From contig CALODL010000012.1 of NCBI GenBank assembly GCA_942492115.1, positions 303,590-367,589 on the forward strand: a stretch of 64,000 nucleotides of DNA, written 5' to 3'. Positions within the stretch are counted from its first letter, which is position 1. Each line of letters starts with the position of its first letter. Shown piece after piece: positions 8,201-16,478 of the stretch. The notes below the pieces were generated by a model that worked only from the letters and a program-made list of their open reading frames with translations, was not told where the DNA came from and did not search any database. Position numbers and translations under genes: made by a program. This DNA is from CALODL01 sp942492115 (GTDB taxonomy: Bacteria > Planctomycetota > Phycisphaerae > UBA1845 > CAIVHJ01).

Positions 8201-8579
8201 CGAAAACCCGCTGGCATTTCCAATTGCCGGGAGCATCGCGGCCGGCGTGCCCATCGAAGCAGTTGGCGACAACGATGTGCTCGAGCTGGACAGTTTATTC
8301 GAGTCGCGTTACGGCACATTCGTTCTCCGGGTCCGCGGCGACAGCATGATCGAAGACCAGATCTGCGATGGTGACTTCGTGATCTGCGAAAGCCGTACAA
8401 CCCCGCACAACGGTGAGATCGTCGTCGCGTTGCTCGATGAAGGGGATGCAACTCTCAAACGCTACTACAAAGAAAAAACGCGTATCCGGCTCCAACCGGC
8501 CAACGCCGCCTACGAACCGATCTACGCGAAAGAAGTAACCGTGCAGGGTGTGGTACTGGGTGTGTTACGGGCGTTTTGA
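7950..8579 (+). CDS. lexA: LexA SOS repressor
   Basis: The 209-residue protein has a winged-helix DNA-binding domain (residues 13-68, LTPRQVEILTRIRD to the recognition helix at MQELADGM) and an S24 self-cleavage domain. The cleavage bond is at Ala98-Gly99 in SIAAGVP. The catalytic pair is Ser132 (RGDSM) and Lys170 (DATLK). RecA filaments trigger self-cleavage, which derepresses DNA repair genes. ATG 7950 has GGAGG at 7936-7940 with a 9-base spacer; this Shine-Dalgarno sits in the loop of a small 5-bp hairpin (7930-7945). The recognition helix differs from the enterobacterial type, so its operator is expected to be lineage-specific. The gene converges with arcC. Confidence 0.96.
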   Translation: MTKRRESQARRRLTPRQVEILTRIRDCQQARGYSPTMQELADGMKISKVTVFEHVETLVGKGLLRRLPHKARSLELTARVDLPDENPLAFPIAGSIAAGVPIEAVGDNDVLELDSLFESRYGTFVLRVRGDSMIEDQICDGDFVICESRTTPHNGEIVVALLDEGDATLKRYYKEKTRIRLQPANAAYEPIYAKEVTVQGVVLGVLRAF

Positions 8580-8773
8580 CTACGGCATACGGGGCGTGGC
8601 CACGTCTTCATACCCGGTCGTCACGGTCGATATGATCCACCTGCCCGGCCATGGCCATTGGACGCTCCGCTCTGCGCACGACACGCATTGCACGCGGGTT
8701 GGCCAGCAACGACTCCTGGCGCAGGCACCTGGTTCGACAGGTGTTGAGCTGTGCAGCCAACGCAAAGGACAAT

Positions 8774-9733
8774 CTAGCCTGCAACAATGCGTGTTCCCGA
8801 GTTGCCCGCCAGTGCATCCATGACACGTTCCGGAGTGGTAATCAGCACTTCAGGATCAGGTTCCCGTGAGGTCTCGAGGAATTGAATGGCCGCCTCGATC
8901 TTCGGGCCCATCGACCCGGCTGGAAACTGACCGTCTGCCAGATGCTTGCGGGCCTCGAGCAAGGTCATGTGCTCGAGGTCGAGTTGATCAGGCTTCTCGA
9001 AGTTCAAGCATACGCGTTCAGTAGCGGTCAGGATGATCAACCGTGCAGCCGACATGTTCGTGGCCAGCAACGCAGACGCCAGATCTTTATCCACGACCGC
9101 TGGCACGCCTTCGTATCCGACACCCGCACGATCGACGACAGGAATCCCTCCCCCACCGCACGCAATGATGACATGACCGCTGTCGATCAACTGACGAATG
9201 GCATCGTTCTCGAGAATTCTCAGCGGCCTGGGCGAGGCAACGACGCGACGGAACTTGCCGCCCGACACGGGCCGCAGGACAAAACCGTCGCGCGCTTTGG
9301 CCTTGGCTTCGACATTGTCGTAATACGGTCCGATCGGCTTGGTCGGATTGGAAAAACCCGGGTCATTGGAGTCAACAACGACTGTGGTCACGATCGCGGT
9401 CACGGTGCGTGGGGCTCCGCGAACCGCCAGGTGATTCTGCAGGCAGCAGGCGATCATGTAACCCATCCCACCCTGGGTCGATGCGACGCAGGTCGCCAGT
9501 GGCAGCGGGTAGATTTCGTTGGCAGCCAGTTCAGCGCGACGAAAGGTCGCTCCAACCTGCGGGCCGTTTCCATGGGTGATGATGAGCTGATGCCCGGCGT
9601 CGATGAGATCGGCCAGATAAGCAGTACTCTCAGCAGTCTGGGCGAACTGAGCGTCGATGTCACCAGCCCCCCCGGGGCGGGTGATGGCGTTACCACCGAG
9701 CGCGACCACGATTCGTTGTTGGGGTGCGGACAC
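8774..9733 (-). CDS. arcC: Carbamate kinase
   Basis: The 319-residue protein matches the amino-acid-kinase fold of carbamate kinase: VVALGGNAI at the N-terminus, THGNGPQVG, the long insertion with NPTKPIGPYY, VIACGGGGIPV, VDKDLASALLA, and the C-terminal GSMGPKIEAA motif. It makes ATP from carbamoyl phosphate, or runs in reverse. It follows argF on the same strand with 11 bases between the genes, so the pair is probably one operon. Together they could convert citrulline to ornithine, CO2, ammonia and ATP (the last two steps of the arginine deiminase route), but no arginine deiminase gene is in the window. Confidence 0.96.
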   Translation of the reverse strand: MSAPQQRIVVALGGNAITRPGGAGDIDAQFAQTAESTAYLADLIDAGHQLIITHGNGPQVGATFRRAELAANEIYPLPLATCVASTQGGMGYMIACCLQNHLAVRGAPRTVTAIVTTVVVDSNDPGFSNPTKPIGPYYDNVEAKAKARDGFVLRPVSGGKFRRVVASPRPLRILENDAIRQLIDSGHVIIACGGGGIPVVDRAGVGYEGVPAVVDKDLASALLATNMSAARLIILTATERVCLNFEKPDQLDLEHMTLLEARKHLADGQFPAGSMGPKIEAAIQFLETSREPDPEVLITTPERVMDALAGNSGTRIVAG

Positions 9734-9744
9734 TATTAATCTTC

Positions 9745-10683
9745 CTATGCGCCGGTGAGGGCGACCATGATAGCCTTCTGGGCATGCAGTCGGTTCTCGG
9801 CCTGATCAAAGATCGCCGAGTTCGGCAAACGCGAGGTCTCATAATCGATCTCTTCGCCGTAGTGTGCGGGCAGACAGTGGAGTATGACGACCTCCTTGGA
9901 CGCAGCCCCCACGACCCGGCTGTTCAACTGGTAGGCCATGAATTGCTCACGGCGGGCAGCAGCTTCGTCCTCCTGCCCCATGCTGGCCCACACGTCCGTG
10001 TATAGCACATCGGCTCGATCTGCCGCGGCCATGAGGTCGTTGAGGACCTCGATCTTCGACCCCGTTTGCGCGCCAATCGCCCGCGACGCCGCCAGCACTG
10101 CGGTATCCGGCTCGAATCCGGGCGGTGTGACGACTGCCATGTTCATCCCCACGCGGGCCGCGCCCAACATCAGAGAGTGGGCGACATTATTTCCGTCCCC
10201 GACGTATACAGCATTCAGACCTTCGAGGCGTCCGCGCCGTTCACGAATGGTCTGCAGGTCGGCCATGATCTGGCACGGGTGCTCGAGGTCCGAGAGCCCA
10301 TTGATCACGGGGACGCCGGCATGGGCTGCCATATCAACTACGACGTCATGCCCGAAGACGCGAGCCATGATGATGTTGACGTAGCGCCCAAGCACGATCC
10401 CGATGTCTTCAGTGGTTTCGCGCTGGCCCAGCTTGATGTCCGCCGGTGCCAGATAGATCGCGTGTCCACCCAACTGGGTCATCCCGGTCTCGAACGATAC
10501 GCGCGTACGGAGCGAAGGCTTCTGGAAGATCATGGCGAGCGTGTGCCCCGCCAGGCGGTGATGTGTCTGGCCACGATGCGTTTCGGCCTTGAGCGCATCG
10601 GCCAGGTCCAGAACGGTTGTGATCTCAGCCGCGGAAAAATCAGCGACGGATACGAAATTGCGTCCCGCAAGTGACAAGCCCAT
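9745..10683 (-). CDS. argF: Ornithine carbamoyltransferase
   Basis: The 312-residue enzyme transfers a carbamoyl group between carbamoyl phosphate and ornithine/citrulline. It shows the carbamoyl phosphate site KPSLRTRVSFE (the common form is STRTR), the HPCQ motif (LEHPCQIMAD), the ornithine loop (VWASMGQE) and HCLPAH near the C-terminus. ATG 10683 was chosen because GGAGG lies just upstream on the minus strand and the residues before it (up to 10761) have no family similarity. Pairing with arcC suggests a catabolic role; an anabolic role in arginine synthesis is also possible. Confidence 0.95.
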   Translation of the reverse strand: MGLSLAGRNFVSVADFSAAEITTVLDLADALKAETHRGQTHHRLAGHTLAMIFQKPSLRTRVSFETGMTQLGGHAIYLAPADIKLGQRETTEDIGIVLGRYVNIIMARVFGHDVVVDMAAHAGVPVINGLSDLEHPCQIMADLQTIRERRGRLEGLNAVYVGDGNNVAHSLMLGAARVGMNMAVVTPPGFEPDTAVLAASRAIGAQTGSKIEVLNDLMAAADRADVLYTDVWASMGQEDEAAARREQFMAYQLNSRVVGAASKEVVILHCLPAHYGEEIDYETSRLPNSAIFDQAENRLHAQKAIMVALTGA

Positions 10684-10797
10684 GCGGAGGTCCTCCAGTG
10701 AATGATCTCTCCCCGACGTGGGGCGAAAGCGGAATTGTAAGCAGCTTCTGGCGCCGGGCAAACAAGCGCCAATGAAATGGATGGGCTGCCGGCCGGA

Positions 10798-12483
10798 TCA
10801 GCCGGACGATACCTGCGACTGCAGCGCGGTGCGAATCTCGCCGGTCAGTTGATCGACCTTGAACGGCTTGAACAATACGGCGGAGAGCCCCTCTTTGTGG
10901 GCCCGAACGATCGAGTGATTGGGATCGTAGCCGAATCCAGTCATGAGGATAACTGCAGAATCGGGACGACGCTGCCGCGCAGCAGCAAAAACGTCATATC
11001 CGGTTTTGTGCGGCATCTTGATGTCACTGAGCACGACCTCATACTGCCGCTGCTCGATCATCCGGACGGCCTCGGCGCCATCGCGGGCCGTTTCGACGAT
11101 GCACCCGTAATTTGTCAAGACCTCACTGATGGTCTCGAGAATGGCCGGCTCATCGTCAGCGATGAGCACGCGCCGCCCGGCGAACAGCGGATCGGCCTTG
11201 ACGTGATTGGCCCGCCCGAGTAAACCGCCAGTCGGTTCGGCAACGGACTGGACCCCCTCCTTTACGCGCATGACGTTGTCACAAATTGCCTGCAAACGGT
11301 GGCGCAGATCATCGTGTCCGATGTACTCCTCCATGAGGTTGGTCGCATCAGTCAGAATGTCGTTGAGCGGTGCTGAAATCTCGCACTGGACGTTACTGGC
11401 GAGCTTTCCCGTAGTTGTCACCTGTTCAGAGACCAACAGGTCGAATGTGTTCATGGCGATCGCCACGTAGCGCCCGAAGATCTCGGCGAATTGCCGATCA
11501 TCATCCGTAAAAGCGTCGAACTTGGTACTCTCGACATCGAGCACACCGAGAACCTGATCGTCGAGGAACAATGGCACGGTCAACGATGATCCAGCGTGTT
11601 CGATGCCCGGAAGGTATCGGGGGTCATTCTGAACATCAGGACAAATATAACTGCGTCCCGACGATGCCACGTATCCGACGATGCCGTTGCCCTCAGTCGA
11701 AGCTGACAGTTCGACTTCCAACGCCTGTTCGGGCATGTGGTGATTGAGCAACAGATCGAGACGGCCGGTCTTGCGGTCGAGAATCCAGATTGCGAAATTG
11801 CTGAAGTGCATCAGCTCGCGAATGAACCGGACTATTTTCTCTTCCAGTAGATCGAGCCGCTGCCCCACATCGAGTTTGGCCAGCTCCTGGGCGTCGAGCC
11901 GGACGAGCACACGACCGGCCAGATCGATCGCGTTGATCTTGCGCTGCATTCGTCGGGTGCGTGTAACGTCGGTCAACAGTACGGCCAGTTGCTGAACCTC
12001 GGCTTCGGCGGTCACGATCGGCGCAGCGGTGACTTCGAAATATCGTCCGCCCGTCGTCGACAAGCGGAAATGGCGGGCACTGCTGTCGACCGCACCCTGC
12101 TCCAAGGACTCGAACAATTCCTCGAACCACGCCGTCACTTTAGCCCACACTTCGGCGTCGACCGTTTCACGGCCCTTGTTCGACCACACGACGTGACCGG
12201 CACGATCGACCACGGCCACGTATTGGCCGATGGTCTCGAGCATCGTACTGGCTTGTTGAATGTTGAGAGCGTTTTCGAGAGGAACGAGGTTGGAGACGTC
12301 GGAGGCGATGAGGTCGAAATGGAACTCACGTACAAGCTGTAGAGCTCGTTCTACGGATGGTGCTGTCTCGATCGAAGCATCGTTCGAAAACACATCGCTT
12401 GGAACATCGTCTCCAGATCCCGGAGACTGTACGAGTAGAACACGTTTCAAACCGGTCTCCCCGACTTTCATTGGTGTCCCCAT
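10798..12483 (-). CDS. PAS-GAF-receiver signalling protein without kinase domain
   Basis: The 561-residue cytoplasmic protein has, in order, a degenerate receiver-like start (residues 14-70), a PAS-like domain (about 80-175, IGQYVAVVDRAGHVVWSN), a GAF domain (about 200-365, with GIVGYVASSGRSY and LTVPLFLDDQVLGVLDVES), a helical histidine-kinase-like dimer region (about 370-430), and a C-terminal receiver (about 443-555). The receiver has acidic pocket residues in IADDEP, the phospho-acceptor Asp in VVLSDIKMP, and the conserved Thr/Lys in LMTGFG and LFKPF. No ATPase domain is present, so it must receive phosphate from another kinase or act as a ligand-sensing scaffold. It is flanked by argF and rex, but no functional link is evident. 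Confidence 0.8.
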   Translation of the reverse strand: MGTPMKVGETGLKRVLLVQSPGSGDDVPSDVFSNDASIETAPSVERALQLVREFHFDLIASDVSNLVPLENALNIQQASTMLETIGQYVAVVDRAGHVVWSNKGRETVDAEVWAKVTAWFEELFESLEQGAVDSSARHFRLSTTGGRYFEVTAAPIVTAEAEVQQLAVLLTDVTRTRRMQRKINAIDLAGRVLVRLDAQELAKLDVGQRLDLLEEKIVRFIRELMHFSNFAIWILDRKTGRLDLLLNHHMPEQALEVELSASTEGNGIVGYVASSGRSYICPDVQNDPRYLPGIEHAGSSLTVPLFLDDQVLGVLDVESTKFDAFTDDDRQFAEIFGRYVAIAMNTFDLLVSEQVTTTGKLASNVQCEISAPLNDILTDATNLMEEYIGHDDLRHRLQAICDNVMRVKEGVQSVAEPTGGLLGRANHVKADPLFAGRRVLIADDEPAILETISEVLTNYGCIVETARDGAEAVRMIEQRQYEVVLSDIKMPHKTGYDVFAAARQRRPDSAVILMTGFGYDPNHSIVRAHKEGLSAVLFKPFKVDQLTGEIRTALQSQVSSG

Positions 12484-12547
12484 TGTCGGCGTCGCAGAAG
12501 TGAACCCATCACCGATTGTAAGAAGGCCCGCTGTGCGGTGTCGATGA

Positions 12548-12553
12548 ATTATA
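12548..12553 (-). promoter_or_regulatory. Candidate -10 element for the PAS-GAF-receiver gene
   Basis: On the minus strand this reads TATAAT, about 65 bases upstream of the ATG at 12483. The region 17 bases further upstream has no good TTGACA match, so the call rests on the perfect -10 and position only. Confidence 0.35.
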
Positions 12554-12700
12554 GCCTCTTAATGGATGGTCCACTTGAAACGGATGACTGGTGGTTGCTT
12601 CTTTCCACCTCAGCCACGACGCGCGACCATCGGCGACTCGCCGAACCTGGTTTCATGATAGATAGGTGATCGTTGGGCCACAAGATGTGACGTCAAAAAG

Positions 12701-13363
12701 TCAGCCGGCTTGAGCGACCCCTTCATCGGTCGACAACCCTCCGACCAGGAAGGACAGCTGCTCGAGGTGAACGGCGAGATCGACTCCGACGACGGCGACA
12801 CCCTCGGGGAGGTTCAGGGCAATTGGGGCAAAGTTGAGAATCCCCCGAATGCCCACCGCAATCATCTCATTGGCCACCGCCTGGGCCTGCGCTGCGGGGA
12901 CCGCGAGAATACCCAGTCTAGCCCCCCCGTGGGGCTCGAGTTGGGCCATCTCGGAGATGTGCCGGACGGTCAGGCCCTCGACCCCGGGCACCGGCTGGCC
13001 GACGAGTTGCTCGGCTGCATCGAATACCCCCTCGAGTTCGAATCCCTTCTTGGCAAACCCCTTATAGGCGGCCAGGGCCCGACCGAGGTTCCCCGCGCCA
13101 ACCAGCAGCACGCGCCAGGTCTTGTCCGTCCCCAGGATCCTGCGGATGCGCGGAATGAGATCGATCACGCGGTATCCGATACCAGGATGCCCGAAAGGGC
13201 CAAAGTAGGCGAGGTCTTTGCGGACCTGGGCATCTGTGAGGTTGAGGGTCTCGCCCAGTTGCTTGCTCGAGATCGTCCGTGTGCCACGCGCTGCACACGC
13301 ATCCAAATGCCGCAAATAAAGGCTCAAACGCTTGATAGTGGGAGCAGGAATGCCGTTTTTCAT
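12701..13363 (-). CDS. rex: Redox-sensing transcriptional repressor Rex
   Basis: The 220-residue protein has the Rex winged helix (IPAPTIKRLSLYLRHL through DAQVRKDLAYFG and the PGIGYRV hinge) followed by a Rossmann NAD(H)-binding domain with VGAGNLGRAL. C-terminal helices for domain swapping follow (NFAPIALNLP, VDLAVHLEQL). Rex dimers leave DNA when NADH rises and so control fermentation and respiration genes. ATG 13363 gives the typical N-terminus MKNGIPAPT; the longer frame to 13423 is unlike the family. It is transcribed away from the secreted HEAT-like gene. I found no classical Rex operator nearby. Confidence 0.95.
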   Translation of the reverse strand: MKNGIPAPTIKRLSLYLRHLDACAARGTRTISSKQLGETLNLTDAQVRKDLAYFGPFGHPGIGYRVIDLIPRIRRILGTDKTWRVLLVGAGNLGRALAAYKGFAKKGFELEGVFDAAEQLVGQPVPGVEGLTVRHISEMAQLEPHGGARLGILAVPAAQAQAVANEMIAVGIRGILNFAPIALNLPEGVAVVGVDLAVHLEQLSFLVGGLSTDEGVAQAG

Positions 13364-13467
13364 GGTTGAGGCCCCGAGCGCTCGTTCAACCCGAATATAC
13401 GCCCCACTGTGCGCGGTCGTCAAGCAACGCCCGGTAATTCAAAGGTTTACGATCATCGAATCATTCC

Positions 13468-13496
13468 TTGGACTCGGCACCAAAGTACAGCATAAT
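13468..13496 (+). promoter_or_regulatory. Candidate promoter of the secreted HEAT-like gene
   Basis: TTGGAC (13468-13473) and CATAAT (13491-13496) are 17 bases apart and point to the gene starting at 13646, with a leader of about 140 bases. Confidence 0.5.
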
Positions 13497-13645
13497 AAAG
13501 AGAGGAGAGTTGATCGGTGCCCGGTCGCGGCATCAGATTGCCCGCAACAAAAACTGGTGTCAGATCGCCACGGCCGCCTGCGTGTCTGTTGCGTCGAGCC
13601 GTGCCTGTGGAGATCCTGATCTCTTCCCGATTCCGGAGTCTTGCG

Positions 13646-14680
13646 ATGAATTTCTGCAGGCCTTTTGCTGGCCCGGTCATGTTTGCAACGATCATCCTGG
13701 CGGTGAGCCCCGTCCAGGGTCAATCGGCTGCGCTCAGCGACCTCCGAGCCAAGACCGAATTGTCCACCGCCGAACTGCGGATCATGGACAGTGCGATCGA
13801 CCAGTTGATTTCCCGCCTCGACGATGATCTGCGCGACAACAAGGGCAAGGCTCTCGAACGGTTCAACGAAGCACTGCGCGACGACATCAACGACTCGACG
13901 AACACCCCGACGTTCCGCAGCGCATACGTCGATCGCTGCGCATCACTGTGCCTCGAACGCCTCCAGAGCAATCCCGGAAAGCTGGGCTACATCCTCCTCG
14001 ACTCGCTCTCCGGCCTCGAGGACGCCGGCACGCTCGATGCGTTCCTCGCCGCAATCACGAGTCGAGATCCCGCTGCCCGGTTCAAGGGCGCAGCGGGCAT
14101 ACGTCGATTGAGTCCTTCGATTCCTGCCGAGCGTGTCGGTGAAGTCGTCGAGGTCCTCAAGAACCAGGCCATCGCCGAACGCAACAGCGTCGTCCTGGGA
14201 CGGTTGTACAGCGCCCTCGACTTTCCGACGGCGCGCGACATTCAAACAGTCGCCATCATTGACATTCTCTCGGGCCGCAGTTCCAGCGACGCGGGCCCCG
14301 ATGCCTCGGCGCTGCAGGCTTTTAACCGTCTGCAATCGTTGCCCCTCACGACATTGAGCAGCCCGGACCGCACCCGATTGACGCAGGCCCTCGCATTGCG
14401 GCTTGGCATCTATGTCATCGCCGTCAGTGAACTCAGCAGCGATCCGAGCACTGCCGCCGAACTCCAGAGCCTCGTGGTTCTCTGTGAACGGCTGCTGGGA
14501 CAGGTGACCGGTGCTGCGGGAACCGGCGCTATCGAGACAGCACTGGCAGCCGGAGACTCCGAGGGTCTCCTCAAGGGCTTGCAGGGCTGGATCGGCTGCG
14601 GCGACACGGCCGGAACGCTCAACGCCGACCCCTGGCAGGTCCCGACTGCAGCCGGCTTGACCTTCGATTGCGCGGAATAG
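13646..14680 (+). CDS. Secreted helical-repeat (HEAT-like) protein
   Basis: A 344-residue exported protein. ATG 13646 has GGAG at 13634-13637 and gives a clean signal peptide ending near VQGQSA (about residue 26). The mature part is almost entirely helical with repeat-like units around 35-40 residues (for example DAFLAAITSRDPAARFKGAAG), resembling HEAT/ARM solenoids. No catalytic motif is seen. Function unknown; a periplasmic scaffold is an inference. The next gene, an M24 peptidase, starts 57 bases downstream and may share the transcript. Longer reading from 13517 has no signal peptide and was not used. Confidence 0.7.
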   Translation: MNFCRPFAGPVMFATIILAVSPVQGQSAALSDLRAKTELSTAELRIMDSAIDQLISRLDDDLRDNKGKALERFNEALRDDINDSTNTPTFRSAYVDRCASLCLERLQSNPGKLGYILLDSLSGLEDAGTLDAFLAAITSRDPAARFKGAAGIRRLSPSIPAERVGEVVEVLKNQAIAERNSVVLGRLYSALDFPTARDIQTVAIIDILSGRSSSDAGPDASALQAFNRLQSLPLTTLSSPDRTRLTQALALRLGIYVIAVSELSSDPSTAAELQSLVVLCERLLGQVTGAAGTGAIETALAAGDSEGLLKGLQGWIGCGDTAGTLNADPWQVPTAAGLTFDCAE

Positions 14681-14737
14681 CCCCGCCTCCACCGCGGGGT
14701 CTTGCAGTCCAGTCGCGTGCCCGTAGAATTCCGCGCT

Positions 14738-15838
14738 ATGGCACGCACCACCCCTTCGTCAATCATTCAGCAACGACTCGACCGCTGTCGCCAGGCCATG
14801 CGCCGCGCGCGTATCAGTGCATACTTCATTACCAACCGGGTCGATCAGATTTACCTGACCGGTTTTGACGGCGAGGATGGAGCCTGCCTGATCACCGCGC
14901 GCGACGTCCACATCATGACCGATGGTCGTTTCGAAGTGGCGTTCGCTCAGCAAGCCCCGTGGGCCACACGGCACAATCGACGCAATGGTCTGGTGACCAC
15001 CGCAGCACAGTGCATCAAGCGTTGCCGAGTGCGGACCGTTGCGTTCCAGGCCGATCAGATGTCTGTTGAGTTGCTCAATAGCATGCGGCGCGCCGTTCGA
15101 CCCGTGCGTCTGGTCCCCGCGCCGCCCCTCGTGAACGGCCTGCGGCTGATCAAGGATCGCGCGGAATTGAAGCACATTCGAGAAGCCGTCCGGATCGCTG
15201 AGCTGGCATTCAAGGCAGCCCGGCGTCAGCTCAAGGCCGGCATGACCGAAATTCAGCTGGCGGCCATCCTTGAATTCGAGATGCGGCGGGCCGGCGCGCT
15301 CGGCCCCAGCTTCCCAACCATCGTCGCCACGGGAAGCAATGCAGCGCTGCCTCATGCCCATCCCGGCAAACGGGTTATTCGTCGGGGCAGTGCCGTGTTG
15401 ATCGACTGGGGTGCAGTCAGTGGTCACTACTGCAGTGACTTGACCCGCATGGTCTACCTCGGTACAATCCCGCCGCGCCTTAAACGCGTGCACCAAATAG
15501 TTTTAGAGGCGCAAGTGGCCGCCATCGAGGCAGTCCGACCGGGTGTGAGAATGTGCGATATCGATTCCATCGCACGTGAACACATCACGGCAGCCGGCTA
15601 TGCAGACGCATTCAATCATGGCCTGGGCCACGGCCTGGGCCTGGACATCCACGAAGCTCCACGCGTTCGTCCCGGCATTCAGGATCTCCTCGAACCGGGC
15701 ATGGTGATCACCATCGAGCCGGGGATCTATCTCCCGGGAATCGGTGGGGTTAGAATCGAAGACGACGTCTTGGTGACCTCGAGCGGTCATGAGGTACTCA
15801 CCAAGTTGAATAAGTCGCTCAAGACTGCCGTGAAGTAA
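14738..15838 (+). CDS. M24 family metallopeptidase, Xaa-Pro aminopeptidase type
   Basis: The 366-residue protein has a creatinase-like N-terminal domain (residues 10-135, with NRVDQIYLTGFDGEDG) and a pita-bread catalytic domain. The dimetal ligands are visible: Asp in VLIDWGAVSG, Asp in CSDLTRMVYLG, His in HGLGHGLGLDIHE, Glu in ITIEPGIYLPG, and Glu in GVRIEDD. It should remove N-terminal residues before proline, or cleave Xaa-Pro dipeptides. ATG 14738 gives a usual N-terminus; its ribosome site is weak. It is followed 56 bases later by accB, an arrangement (peptidase, accB, accC) common in many bacteria. Confidence 0.92.
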   Translation: MARTTPSSIIQQRLDRCRQAMRRARISAYFITNRVDQIYLTGFDGEDGACLITARDVHIMTDGRFEVAFAQQAPWATRHNRRNGLVTTAAQCIKRCRVRTVAFQADQMSVELLNSMRRAVRPVRLVPAPPLVNGLRLIKDRAELKHIREAVRIAELAFKAARRQLKAGMTEIQLAAILEFEMRRAGALGPSFPTIVATGSNAALPHAHPGKRVIRRGSAVLIDWGAVSGHYCSDLTRMVYLGTIPPRLKRVHQIVLEAQVAAIEAVRPGVRMCDIDSIAREHITAAGYADAFNHGLGHGLGLDIHEAPRVRPGIQDLLEPGMVITIEPGIYLPGIGGVRIEDDVLVTSSGHEVLTKLNKSLKTAVK

Positions 15839-15894
15839 CTTTCGTGGTGCGATCGGATTGAATTCCAACCGTATTCCCGCGACTGGAGAACGCT

Positions 15895-16359
15895 TTGTCT
15901 GATATCGATCTCGACAAGTTGCAGAAACTGATGGGCATGATGCTCGAGAACGACATTACTGAACTCGAGTACCAGGAAGGCGAACTCAAGATCGAGCTGC
16001 GCCGCGGAGGGCAGGTCGCCCAGGCCCCTGCTGTCGCCATGGCCCCGCAAACGATCCAAGCACCAATCGCTGCCCCCGCCGCAGCTGAGCCGCCTGCGGT
16101 CCACGATGAACTGGAAGGGCTGGTCCCGATCGTGTCACCGATGGTGGGCACCTACTATGCGTCGGCTGACCCTGATTCACCGCCCTTCGTCAAGGTGGGC
16201 GCGGATGTCAGCGCTGACACGACGGTTTGCCTCATCGAAGCCATGAAGGTCTTCAATGAGATCAAAGCGGAAGTGGAAGGTACCATTGCCAAGGTGGCCG
16301 TTGGCAATGCCGAAGCCGTCGAGTATGGCCAACCATTGTATTATGTTCGGCCGCGATGA
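15895..16359 (+). CDS. accB: Acetyl-CoA carboxylase biotin carboxyl carrier protein
   Basis: The 154-residue protein carries biotin between the carboxylase and the carboxyltransferase of acetyl-CoA carboxylase, the first step of fatty acid synthesis. The N-terminal helical domain (DLDKLQKLMGMMLENDITEL) and an Ala/Pro-rich hinge (residues 42-68) precede the biotinyl domain. Lys118 in the EAMKV motif is the biotin site. The start is TTG at 15895, with GGAG at 15885-15888 and a 6-base spacer; no in-frame ATG or GTG gives a full N-terminus. It lies upstream of accC in a likely operon. Confidence 0.96.
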   Translation: MSDIDLDKLQKLMGMMLENDITELEYQEGELKIELRRGGQVAQAPAVAMAPQTIQAPIAAPAAAEPPAVHDELEGLVPIVSPMVGTYYASADPDSPPFVKVGADVSADTTVCLIEAMKVFNEIKAEVEGTIAKVAVGNAEAVEYGQPLYYVRPR

Positions 16360-16437
16360 GCGTCCCTTCACAGAATGCGGGGCACTCCCAACGCCGCACC
16401 GCGTCCGGCGGCAAAGCTGGACGCATAACCCGACCGA

Positions 16438-16456
16438 CCGCGGCTCTGAGCCGCGG
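16438..16456 (+). other. Hairpin between accB and accC
   Basis: CCGCGGCT (16438-16445) and AGCCGCGG (16449-16456) pair perfectly around a 3-base loop. No U tract follows, so it is not a standard terminator; it could be an mRNA stability or processing element that sets the accB:accC ratio. Confidence 0.4.
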
Positions 16457-16478
16457 CCGTGAGCGAAACAAGCCCAAG

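Noticed and set aside
13364..13645. Rex operator (TTGTGAA-type palindrome) between rex and its divergent neighbour
   Set aside because: I found no TTGTGA...TCACAA palindrome in the gap.
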